A stretch of 64,000 nucleotides of DNA, taken from assembly GCF_007859315.1 (NCBI RefSeq), contig NZ_VOHA01000001.1:558001-622000 (forward strand). The letters are read 5' to 3'. Both the position numbers and the translations under genes were made by a program. Below, piece by piece: positions 25,042-33,505 of this stretch. The notes beneath the pieces were generated by a model. It saw only the letters and a program-made list of their open reading frames with translations. It was not told where the DNA came from and ran no database searches. How positions within the stretch are numbered: the stretch's first letter is position 1; every line of letters begins with the position of its first letter. This DNA comes from Reyranella sp. CPCC 100927. GTDB taxonomy: Bacteria > Pseudomonadota > Alphaproteobacteria > Reyranellales > Reyranellaceae.

Positions 25042-26304
25042 ATGACACTCAATCGACGCGATTTCGTAGCCGGCGCCGCCGCACTGGCAGCCGCAGCATC
25101 GTTGCCGCTGAGCCGGGCGCTGGCGCAGGACAAGGTCATCCGCTTCGGCATGCTGCAGGACTTCACGCGCGTCTATACGTTCGTGACGGCCGAATACAGC
25201 CAGGGCCAGCGCGATTATCTCACCCTGGTCAACGAGCGCGGCGGCATCAACGGCTACAAGCTGGTGGCCGAGGTCTCCGACCACGGCAACGACGTGCCGC
25301 GCGCCATCGAGACCTACGAGCGGCTGAAGCAACAGGGCGCCGTGCTGATCGATCCGCTGTCGACGCCGGTGGCGCGTGCCCTGGTGCCGCGCGCCATGCA
25401 GGACCAGATCAACATGCTGACGGCGCTGTCGGGCCGCAGCGACGCGGCCGACGGCAGCGTTTTCCCCTACGTGATGCCGCTGTCGCCCAACTACTGGACG
25501 CAGGCCGGCATCCTGGTCGACTTCTTCCGCCAGCAGGACAAGGACCTGAAGGGTAAGAAGATCGTCGTCGTCCATATCGACACGCCGTTTGGTCGCGAGC
25601 CGCTGCCGATCTTCCAGGCATTGGGTAAGAAGCTGGGCTACGAGCTGCAGACATTCCCCTACACGCCGCCGGGCAACGATCAGGCGGCGATCTGGCCGCA
25701 GGTGCGCCGGGCACGGCCCGACTGGGTGGTGTTCTGGGGCGCCGGCGTGGGCCAGACCGTGGCGCTGAGCGAGGCGATCCGCAACGGCATCCGCATGGAC
25801 CGCGTCGCGTCCTCGGTGTGGCTGTCGGAATCCGATATGGAGGTCGTGGGCAAGAACGAGACCAAGGGCGTGCTGAAGTTCGAGGCCTGCGCCGGCGGCC
25901 GTGAACCGAAGCTGATCCAGGACATCCTCAAGGATGTCGTTGGCAAGGGCAAAGGCGCCGGGCCCGAGGCCAAGGTCGGCACCAGCTACTACAACATCGG
26001 CGTGATGATGGGCGCCATCATCGTCGAGGGCGTGCGCGTGGCGTTCCAGAAGAACGCCAATGGGCCGATCACCGGGCCGTGGCTGAACGAAGGCCTGCGC
26101 GCCATCACCAACTTCACCGCCGAGGGGCTGATGCCGGCGATGACCTCGAGCAAGGCCGACCACCAGGGCGGCGGCCGTGGCCGCGTCGTGCGCTGGGACG
26201 GCGCCAAGTTCGTGCCAACCACCGACTGGTTCTCGGCCAACCAGGACTTGGTGTGGGAGGAGATCCGCAAGTCGTCAGCCGAGTTCAAGGCCAGCGGCAA
26301 ATAG
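25042..26304 (+). CDS. HAAT ABC transporter substrate-binding protein
   Basis: The 420-residue protein has a clear Tat signal (NRRDFVAGAAALAAAASLPL) and a LivK-like fold (IRFGMLQDFTRVYTFV, ERGGINGYKLVAEVSDHGND, KGKKIVVVHIDTPFGREPLP). It sits between livM and livF in the same operon. Given the acyl-CoA synthetase in the operon, the ligand may be a carboxylate rather than an amino acid; this is inference. Confidence 0.92.
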   Translation: MTLNRRDFVAGAAALAAAASLPLSRALAQDKVIRFGMLQDFTRVYTFVTAEYSQGQRDYLTLVNERGGINGYKLVAEVSDHGNDVPRAIETYERLKQQGAVLIDPLSTPVARALVPRAMQDQINMLTALSGRSDAADGSVFPYVMPLSPNYWTQAGILVDFFRQQDKDLKGKKIVVVHIDTPFGREPLPIFQALGKKLGYELQTFPYTPPGNDQAAIWPQVRRARPDWVVFWGAGVGQTVALSEAIRNGIRMDRVASSVWLSESDMEVVGKNETKGVLKFEACAGGREPKLIQDILKDVVGKGKGAGPEAKVGTSYYNIGVMMGAIIVEGVRVAFQKNANGPITGPWLNEGLRAITNFTAEGLMPAMTSSKADHQGGGRGRVVRWDGAKFVPTTDWFSANQDLVWEEIRKSSAEFKASGK

Positions 26305-26305
26305 C

Positions 26306-27097
<792 letters not shown>

Positions 27098-27122
27098 CGT
27101 CGCCAATCCGCCACTCGACTGG

Positions 27123-27230
27123 GAAGATTCACCACAGAGGCACGGAGAGCACAGAGGAGCACAGAGATGAAAGCGGCGCGCTGTGTCGGCGCGCGGGACT
27201 CATCCTCTGTGTCCTCTGTGGTGAATCTTC
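27123..27230. repeat. Long imperfect inverted repeat (CACAGAG family)
   Basis: Outer arms GAAGATTCACCACAGAGG and its complement match perfectly over 18 bases; inner parts repeat CACAGAGGA with an offset. The element follows livF and could act as a transcription terminator. Repeats of this CCACAGAGGCACGGAG type are widespread in bacterial intergenic DNA. Confidence 0.85.
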
Positions 27231-27311
27231 TGTCAGTGCATGCGGTTCGGCTTTGGATGGTGATAGACTATCGGCCAGTGGATCCACCAGACGCGACAAG
27301 CAGGAGGCCGC

Positions 27312-28055
27312 ATGTCGGTTGAAAGCAATGCCGGCGGATACGTCTATGGGCCGATGCGGGATTTCGCCAGCAGCGGGGTGAAGACGCTGCCGGGGTTTGG
27401 TATCGAGTACGCCGTGCTGAGCAAGCCGCTGCCGTTGGCGGACGGGTTTGCTGTGGCCCGGCGCACCATCGAAGGACTGGGGCGGCCCCTGGCGGCGTTC
27501 TGCGGCTTCGAATTGCGCATGCCCACCGTGCTCGACCGCGATGGATTCCTGGCGTTCAACAAGATCTATGCCAGTCACCTGGACTCCTGGGGACTGCTGC
27601 GCGACGGCCTGGCGATGACGATGCGCACCAACGTGGTGCCGACCACGGGCGCGCCGGCCGAGATCTCGCTGGCCGCCTTCTCCTACACCGTGCCGACATC
27701 AGATCCGTCGCCGTCCTTCGTGATGTCGGGCGCGCCCGAGATCCCCATGGGCGCCGCCGCCCCGGTGCGTCGGGGTGAAACCAGCGACGACGCCCTGCTC
27801 GAGAAGACCCAGTGCGTCGTCGATACGTTGTTGGCCCGCGCCCAACCCCTGGGCATCGGGTGGGACGATGCGACCCAGGTCCATCTCTATGCGCGCCATG
27901 CACTGGCGCTGATGGTCGACCGTCAGGTGCTGGCACCGCGCGGCATCCGGCCGCTCAACGGCATCATCTGCTACGACACGGCAGCGCCCATGGTCGACCT
28001 CGAATTGGAGATCGATATCCGGCGCTGCCTGCGCCAGTACGTTGCCGCTGCGTGA
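27312..28055 (+). CDS. RidA-superfamily protein, CnbZ-like aminomuconate deaminase family
   Basis: The 247-residue protein resembles proteins annotated as 2-amino-5-chloromuconate deaminase (CnbZ). It has the pattern PGFGIEYAVLSKPLPLADGF, a GRPLAAFCGFELRMP segment, FNKIYASHLDSWGLLRDG, and AFSYTVPTSDPSPSFVMSG, with a YjgF-like C-terminal half. It has an AGGAGG ribosome site. It lies downstream of the HAAT/acyl-CoA synthetase operon in the same direction. Deamination of an enamine or imine intermediate is likely from the family; the substrate is unknown. Confidence 0.7.
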   Translation: MSVESNAGGYVYGPMRDFASSGVKTLPGFGIEYAVLSKPLPLADGFAVARRTIEGLGRPLAAFCGFELRMPTVLDRDGFLAFNKIYASHLDSWGLLRDGLAMTMRTNVVPTTGAPAEISLAAFSYTVPTSDPSPSFVMSGAPEIPMGAAAPVRRGETSDDALLEKTQCVVDTLLARAQPLGIGWDDATQVHLYARHALALMVDRQVLAPRGIRPLNGIICYDTAAPMVDLELEIDIRRCLRQYVAAA

Positions 28056-28057
28056 TT

Positions 28058-28134
28058 CCTGGGAGCGCGGGCGTCACGCCCGCATCGCCGCGTAGCAGCG
28101 AGATATGAGCGGGCGAGACGCCCGCGCTCCCAGG
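28058..28134. repeat. Palindromic repeat, family D copy 1
   Basis: Perfect 17-base arms start CCTGGGAGCGCGGGCGT and end ACGCCCGCGCTCCCAGG, with an inner GC-rich segment. It fills the gap between two convergent genes, so it may terminate transcription from both sides. A full copy is at 50978. Confidence 0.9.
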
Positions 28135-28135
28135 T

Positions 28136-30478
28136 TTACGTCCCGTTTAGCGCGCGCCAGACGCGCTCGGGTGTGGCGGGCATGTCGAGGTGGCGGATGC
28201 CGTGCTCGGCCAGTGCATCGACCACGGCATTCATCACCGAGGGCAAGGCGCCGGCACAGCCTGCTTCACCGCAACCCTTGATGCCCAGGATGCTGGTCTT
28301 GGCCGGCACGGGATGGCTCTGGATCGTGAAATCAGGCGCGTGCGCGGCGCGCGGCAACGCATAGTCCATGTAGGAGCCGGCCAGCGGTTGGCCCTGCTCG
28401 CTGTATACGGTGCGTTCCATCAGCGCCTGGCCGATGCCCTGCACCACGCCGCCGTGGGCCTGGCCGTCGACCAGCATCGGGTTGATGACGGTGCCGAAGT
28501 CGTTGACCATCACGTAGCGCACCACGTCGATGGCACCGGTGTCGGGGTCGATTTCCACCTCAGCGACGTGGCAGCCGTTGGGGAAGGCCGACGGCGGGTT
28601 GTCCGACACATGTCCCACGTCGAGCGATGACGGTACGTCGGGCGGCAATTCGACGCCGGCGTGGAGCTTGCGCGCCAGCGCCATGATGCCGATGCCGCGG
28701 TCGGTACCGGCGATGGCGAAGCGGCCGCGGTCGAACTCGATGTCGGCGACAGCGGCCTCCAGCAGGTGAGCCGCGATCTGCTTGCCGCGCTCGACCACCT
28801 GCCCGCTCGCCTCGACGAAAGCCTGGCCCGCGACCATCATCGAGCGTGAGCCGCCGGTGCCACCGCCGGCTTTCAGCTCGTCGCTGTCGCCTTGCAGCAG
28901 GCGCAGCCGGTCGAAGGGGACGCCGAGCTTCTCGACCAGCACCTGGGCAAACGGCGTCGCGTGGCCCTGGCCGTAGTCGAGCGTGCCGCTGATCATCGTC
29001 ACCGTGCCGTCAGCCTCGAAGCGGATGCCGCCCATCTCCTTGGACGGCGGTGCCGTGACCTCCAGGTAGCTGCCGATGCCGCGCCCGCGCAGCTTGCCGC
29101 GGTTGCGACTGTCCGCTCGGCGCTGGTCGAAGCCGTTCCAGTCGGCAGCAGCCAGCGCCTTGTCGAGCACATTGGTGAATTCGCCGCTGTCATACAGCAT
29201 GCCGGATGGCGCCTTGTACGGCATCGCCTGCGGCGGGATGTGATTGTGCCGGCGCAGGTCGACGCGATCGATGCCTATTTCGGCGGCCGCCGTGTCGATC
29301 AGGCGCTCCATGTAGTAGTTGCCCTCGGGCCGGCCGGCGCCGCGATAGGCCGCGATCGGCGTGGTATTGGTGAAGGCGATCTTCGAGATCACCTCGATCA
29401 CCGGCGTGCGATAGACGTCGACGATGTTCTTCACCGCATTGGTGGTGGCCGGCATCGGCGGATAGATGAAGGCGCCGGCGTTGCCGGTGCCCGTGAGTCG
29501 AACCGCCAGGAAGTTGCCCTCGGCATCGAGCGCCAGTTCGGCCACGCGCTGGTGGTCACGGCCGTGATGGTCGGAGACGAAGCTCTCGCCGCGTTCGTCG
29601 GTCCATTTCACCGGCCGGCCCAGCGCGCGAGCGGCGAACAGCAGGCAGGGATATTCCGGATAGGCCGGCGCCTTCATGCCGAATGAGCCGCCCACATTGC
29701 CGGTCAGGACATGAACCTTGTCCGGCGGCACGTTGAGCACATCCTTGGCCAAGGTCGCGCGCATGCCGAAGACACCCTGGCAGCCGACATGCAAAGTCCA
29801 GCGCCCGCTCGCCGCATCGTAGCTGCCGATCGCCGAGCGCGGCTCCATGGCGTTCACCACGACGCGGTTGCTGACGATGTCGAGCCGGGTGACATGAGCT
29901 GCGCGGGCAAACGCGGCGGCGACGGCATCGGCGTCGCCATAGTGATAGTCCAGCACCAGGTTGCCGGGTGCGTCAGGATGGATCTGCGGCGCATCAGGCG
30001 CCAGTGCCGAGGCCGGATCGGTCACGGCCGGCAGTTCCTCGACGTCGAGCATGACCGCTTCGGCGGCGTCCTTGGCCTGCACCGCCGTTTCGGCAACGAC
30101 GACCGCGACAGCCTCGCCCACGAAGCGCACCTTGTCCTTGGCCAGCGACGGTCGCACCGGCGTCTTCATCGGTGAGCCATCCCGATTGGGGAAGTTGACC
30201 GGGCATTTCAGCGGGCCGAAGCCCGCCGCCTCGAGATCTGCGTTGGTGTAGATGCCCAGCACGCCCGGCATCGCCTTGGCCGCGTCGAGGTCGATGCCGC
30301 GAATGACGGCGTGCGCATATCGGCTGCGTACCATCACGGCATACGCTTGGCCGGCAAGGTTGACGTCGTCGGTGTAGCGGCCCTCGCCGCGCAACAGCTT
30401 GGGATCCTCGCTGCGCGGCACGGGCTGGCCGATGCCGAATTTCATCAGCGCCAGATCGGTATCGGGCTCGTCTCGCAT
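28136..30478 (-). CDS. CoxL-like molybdopterin subunit (form II), orphan
   Basis: The 780-residue protein belongs to the carbon monoxide dehydrogenase/xanthine oxidase large-subunit family, starting GIGQPVPRSEDPKLLRGEGR. Its active-site loop reads AAYRGAGRPEGNY, the form II signature, whereas true CO dehydrogenases have AYxCSFR. The catalytic glutamate region KGCGEAGCAGALPSV is present. No medium (FAD) or small (2Fe-2S) subunit gene is adjacent, so partners must be encoded elsewhere. It has no Tat signal. The start at ATG 30478 has GGAGAG upstream. The substrate is unknown. Confidence 0.88.
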   Translation of the reverse strand: MRDEPDTDLALMKFGIGQPVPRSEDPKLLRGEGRYTDDVNLAGQAYAVMVRSRYAHAVIRGIDLDAAKAMPGVLGIYTNADLEAAGFGPLKCPVNFPNRDGSPMKTPVRPSLAKDKVRFVGEAVAVVVAETAVQAKDAAEAVMLDVEELPAVTDPASALAPDAPQIHPDAPGNLVLDYHYGDADAVAAAFARAAHVTRLDIVSNRVVVNAMEPRSAIGSYDAASGRWTLHVGCQGVFGMRATLAKDVLNVPPDKVHVLTGNVGGSFGMKAPAYPEYPCLLFAARALGRPVKWTDERGESFVSDHHGRDHQRVAELALDAEGNFLAVRLTGTGNAGAFIYPPMPATTNAVKNIVDVYRTPVIEVISKIAFTNTTPIAAYRGAGRPEGNYYMERLIDTAAAEIGIDRVDLRRHNHIPPQAMPYKAPSGMLYDSGEFTNVLDKALAAADWNGFDQRRADSRNRGKLRGRGIGSYLEVTAPPSKEMGGIRFEADGTVTMISGTLDYGQGHATPFAQVLVEKLGVPFDRLRLLQGDSDELKAGGGTGGSRSMMVAGQAFVEASGQVVERGKQIAAHLLEAAVADIEFDRGRFAIAGTDRGIGIMALARKLHAGVELPPDVPSSLDVGHVSDNPPSAFPNGCHVAEVEIDPDTGAIDVVRYVMVNDFGTVINPMLVDGQAHGGVVQGIGQALMERTVYSEQGQPLAGSYMDYALPRAAHAPDFTIQSHPVPAKTSILGIKGCGEAGCAGALPSVMNAVVDALAEHGIRHLDMPATPERVWRALNGT

Positions 30479-30601
30479 CGGTGTATCTCTCCGTGCCGAA
30501 ACCGCGAGCGGCGGCCGGCTGCAGGTCTGCAAGGATCGGATGCCCTGATGCTAACGGTTGGCGCCGCTGTCCAGCAACGCCGTTTGTGCAATGTCGGTTT
30601 T

Positions 30602-30626
30602 CCTGGGAGCGCGGGCCTCTGACCGC
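30602..30626. repeat. Half copy of palindromic repeat family D
   Basis: CCTGGGAGCGCGGGCCTCTG matches one arm of the copies at 28058 and 50978, without the pairing arm. It is probably a decayed or truncated element at the 3' end of the epoxide-hydrolase-like gene. Confidence 0.6.
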
Positions 30627-30633
30627 ACTCACC

Positions 30634-31665
30634 TTACGCGTCAGGCCACGCCGGCCAGGCCTGCGGCACTTTGCCGGCGAGCCAGCGCGTCAGCGCGGCG
30701 TTGACCTGCAGTGGCCGCTCCTGCGCCATCCAGTGGCCGGACGCGATGATCTGTTCGCTGAGATCACGGCAATGGGCTCGCATCGGCTCGGCCAGTCGCG
30801 ACGTTACGCTCTCGCAGGTGTAGTCGTAGCGCGCCGCCAGGAAGAGCACGGGCATATCGAGATGGCCGCCGTTCACCGCTGTCTCGGCGTAGGCGGCGTT
30901 GGCCTTGTGGTTCATGTAGAACGAGTCGGGACCGAAGAAGCCGTTGCGCTGCAATGCCTCGGCGTAGATCCGCAGATCTTCTTCGCTTACCACGTCAGGA
31001 TCGCGCGGGATGTCCGGTGCCGACGGCAGGCCGCGAAACCAGCCGTTGTGCTTGCGTGCGAAGGCCGTCGGCGAGGGCTGCATGACGCCCGACGGGTTGC
31101 CCTTGCGGAACAGCGCCTTCACCAGATTGTAGGGATGGGCCTCGAACTGCTTCGTGACGACCTCGAAGTTCTCCTCGTAGAAGCGCATGTACTCCCATTG
31201 CCCGGCCGGGAACTCGCTCTCGGGATAGACGCGGCGGTCGACCAGCGGGATCACGAAATCCAGTCCGCGCTCCAGGCTGTAGTAGGGCACGCACAGGCTG
31301 GCGACGGCGTGGCAGCGCTCGGGGTGGTGGCTGGCGACATTCCATACCACTGGGCTGCCCCAATCGTGCCCGACCCACACGGCTTTCTCGGCGCCCAGCG
31401 AGTCCAGCAGATCGATCATATCGGCCACGATGTGCTCCTGAGCGTAGTCACCGTGCGTGCGATAGACGCTGGAGCGGCCATAGCCGCGCAGATCGGGTGC
31501 AATGGCGCGGAAACCAAGCGCCGCCATGCAGGGCAACTGATGCCGCCAGCTCAGCGACAGCTCGGGCCAGCCATGCACGAAGATGATCAGCGGCCCGTCG
31601 GCCGGGCCGGCCGCGAGATAGAACGTCTTGTGGCGCGACGTTTCGGCGAAATGTTCGCTCAGCAC
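30634..31665 (-). CDS. Alpha/beta hydrolase, epoxide hydrolase type
   Basis: The 343-residue cytosolic protein has HGWPELSLSWRHQ (oxyanion HGxP motif), nucleophile Asp101 in GHDWGSPV, a candidate acid in AARYDYTCES and the histidine in ASGHWMAQERP. An aspartate nucleophile separates epoxide hydrolases and dehalogenases from esterases, and the HGWPE motif favours epoxide hydrolase. It is monocistronic. The substrate is unknown. Confidence 0.87.
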   Translation of the reverse strand: MLSEHFAETSRHKTFYLAAGPADGPLIIFVHGWPELSLSWRHQLPCMAALGFRAIAPDLRGYGRSSVYRTHGDYAQEHIVADMIDLLDSLGAEKAVWVGHDWGSPVVWNVASHHPERCHAVASLCVPYYSLERGLDFVIPLVDRRVYPESEFPAGQWEYMRFYEENFEVVTKQFEAHPYNLVKALFRKGNPSGVMQPSPTAFARKHNGWFRGLPSAPDIPRDPDVVSEEDLRIYAEALQRNGFFGPDSFYMNHKANAAYAETAVNGGHLDMPVLFLAARYDYTCESVTSRLAEPMRAHCRDLSEQIIASGHWMAQERPLQVNAALTRWLAGKVPQAWPAWPDA

Positions 31666-31799
31666 GGAGCAGTCTCCTCATGCGTTTGGTCGGACAATGG
31701 CCCGAGGTTCTTGCATGCCAGTATAGCAAATAGCGGCACGTGGGGTGTTGGTGTTGTCTCGCTAGGACGAGAGCGTCAATTCAACGAAGTCACCAGGCT

Positions 31800-32081
31800 T
31801 CAATGCGTCTGTGCTGCAACGATGTCGGCGATGAGGCGCTGAAGCTTCGGCCAACTCGTTGTCGGCAGCGCGAGGATAGCAAGCCGCCGGCCAGTGATGA
31901 CTTGCTGGTACCGCAAGTTCTTATCCGTCGTAATCAGGGCATCGAAAGCCACGCTGGCAGCGTCGAGCAGATCGCCATTGCTGAGCGCGGACCAGCCCAT
32001 TTCACCGGCTGTTGCGACCGTGTGGGCGACCAGCATATGACGAAGAGGGGCGGGCGTGCCTTGGTCGAACAGGATCTTCAT
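31800..32081 (-). CDS. DUF5615 PIN-like toxin-type protein
   Basis: The 93-residue protein begins MKILFDQGTPAPLRHMLVAH and has TDKNLRYQQ, the acidic/core motifs of DUF5615 PIN-like nucleases. Such proteins are usually encoded next to a DUF433 gene, as here, with the partner 15 bases upstream. It is probably the toxin of a type II toxin-antitoxin module; activity is inferred from the family only. Confidence 0.8.
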   Translation of the reverse strand: MKILFDQGTPAPLRHMLVAHTVATAGEMGWSALSNGDLLDAASVAFDALITTDKNLRYQQVITGRRLAILALPTTSWPKLQRLIADIVAAQTH

Positions 32082-32096
32082 CTGGGTGTGAAGCAG

Positions 32097-32315
32097 CTAG
32101 GCGCCTTCCAGACTACGCTCGGTATGTGCCAGCACGGCCTCGACCTGTTCCCGGCGCACATCGGGAAACCATTCGAGGAAGTCGTTCACACTGGCGCCGT
32201 CCTCCAGGTTCTCGAACAGCGCTTTGACCGGCACACGTGTGTCCTTGAACAGCCAGGCACCGCTCACCTTGCCGGGTATGCGCTCAACAGCGGGACAATC
32301 GCTCCAAGTCAACAT
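32097..32315 (-). CDS. DUF433 antitoxin-type protein
   Basis: The 72-residue protein has the DUF433 pattern KDTRVPVKALFENLEDGAS and FLEWFPDVRREQVEAVLAH, a small winged-helix-like domain. It precedes the DUF5615 gene and probably both neutralises the partner and represses the pair. The cassette sits between a metabolic gene and the iron locus, whose Fur-like box lies 46 bases upstream on the other strand. Confidence 0.8.
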   Translation of the reverse strand: MLTWSDCPAVERIPGKVSGAWLFKDTRVPVKALFENLEDGASVNDFLEWFPDVRREQVEAVLAHTERSLEGA

Positions 32316-32360
32316 GCTGTGAACCTATGTCGTGTGGCTGGGTGTCTCAAGACTGCAGTT

Positions 32361-32381
32361 TTGATAATAATTCTCAATTGC
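32361..32381 (+). promoter_or_regulatory. Fur-box-like iron-responsive operator 1
   Basis: TTGATAATAATTCTCAATTG resembles the Fur consensus (GATAATGATAATCATTATC type). It is 38 bases before the AraC regulator gene. A site matching at 19 of 21 positions lies on the other strand at 40418, at the far end of the iron locus. Which regulator binds (Fur, Irr or another) cannot be told. Confidence 0.65.
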
Positions 32382-32418
32382 ATTGACTTGTCTTCGCAGT
32401 GATGGGAAAGTTCACGGT

Positions 32419-33381
32419 ATGATGACGGGCAGATCCCTGGAGCCGGCTGATTTATCGGTGATGCCGTGCCATTCGGCGCGCGGGTTGGCCGACGTCGCGC
32501 GGCGCTGGGGCTATGGCTGCGACGTCGACGCTGCCGATGATGACGCGCCGTTGGCCGAGGGTGTGCTGTCGACCCTGGAGCTCTCCTGTGGCGTGCGGGT
32601 CTGCGCCACCGACCTGGTCGCGACGCGTGACAACGAGCGGGCCGGGATCATCGCGCGGACGCTGACCATCGTGCTGGTGCTCGACGGCGATCCGATCCGC
32701 TATGCGCTCGACGGCGGGCAAGAGCAGATCTTCTGGCCGGGCCGAGCAGCGATGGTCACGGTGGCGGGCGATGCGCGGCTGTCGGGACGCCATCGCCGCG
32801 GCGAGCGCAGCCGCAGCCTGGTTCTGCAGGCCAATCCGCGCGACATGGATGACGATGCGCTGGGTGCGCACGTCGCAGGCAGGCTCGCTGAAACGGCTCT
32901 CGCACCGCTGCGAATCGGCGATCGGCTGCAGGCGCTGGCACACGACCTGATGGCGGCCCATCAGGCCGGTCCGGTCGCCCGGCTGCTGGCGGAGAGCTGC
33001 GCGCTCGAGTTGCTGGCCCGCGGGCTCGCCGCCGAGCAGTCCGCCGACGGCGCGGTGCATCCGCGCGACGCCAGCCGCGTACTGCGGGTACGCGACAAGT
33101 TGATCGCGGCCCCGGCCGAGGATCATCGGCTGGACGACCTCGCGCACCTGGCGGGCATGAGCGTCAGCAGTCTCAAGGCGAAGTTCCCGCGCGTGGTGGG
33201 ACAATCGGTGTTCGATTTCCTGCGCAGTCAGCGGCTGGAGCATGCCCGCCGCGGCCTGGAGCGCGAAGGCTGGACCGTGAAGCAGGCCGCCCATTTCGTC
33301 GGGTACGCTCATCCCAGCAACTTTGCCGCCGCCTATCGCCGCAAGTTCGGTTCGCCGCCGCGCGACGCGCGCGGCGCTTGA
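32419..33381 (+). CDS. AraC-family regulator, PchR/YbtA-like
   Basis: The 320-residue protein has a long N-terminal effector domain and a C-terminal double helix-turn-helix (DHRLDDLAHLAGMSVSSLKA, then GWTVKQAAHFVGYAHPSNFA and YRRKFGSPP). The layout, and its place between a Fur-like box and a TonB receptor gene, match PchR-type activators that sense an imported ferric siderophore. The start may be ATG 32419 or the next codon. Direct repeats at 33409-33438 are its likely binding site. Confidence 0.87.
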   Translation: MMTGRSLEPADLSVMPCHSARGLADVARRWGYGCDVDAADDDAPLAEGVLSTLELSCGVRVCATDLVATRDNERAGIIARTLTIVLVLDGDPIRYALDGGQEQIFWPGRAAMVTVAGDARLSGRHRRGERSRSLVLQANPRDMDDDALGAHVAGRLAETALAPLRIGDRLQALAHDLMAAHQAGPVARLLAESCALELLARGLAAEQSADGAVHPRDASRVLRVRDKLIAAPAEDHRLDDLAHLAGMSVSSLKAKFPRVVGQSVFDFLRSQRLEHARRGLEREGWTVKQAAHFVGYAHPSNFAAAYRRKFGSPPRDARGA

Positions 33382-33408
33382 GTCGTGCAATTGGCGCCCT
33401 GGCCGCAC

Positions 33409-33438
33409 GCATAAGCCTTTTGGCGCCGCGCATAGGCC
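33409..33438 (+). promoter_or_regulatory. Candidate AraC/PchR-type operator (direct repeats)
   Basis: GCATAAGCC (33409) and GCATAGGCC (33430) are direct repeats spaced exactly 21 bases, two helical turns, upstream of the TonB receptor gene. TTGGCGCC also occurs twice nearby (33391, 33420). Such spacing is characteristic of AraC-family activator sites. Confidence 0.5.
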
Positions 33439-33505
33439 ACATCACTGGCCGTCCGGGTGTTCGGATGCTCATGCTCCGCCGGTTATTGGCAAAGCGGGGG
33501 TATTG

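Noticed and set aside
28136-30478. Annotation as true carbon monoxide dehydrogenase
   Set aside because: The active-site loop is AYRGAGR (form II) and not the AYxCSFR loop of CO-oxidising enzymes, and no coxM or coxS is nearby.
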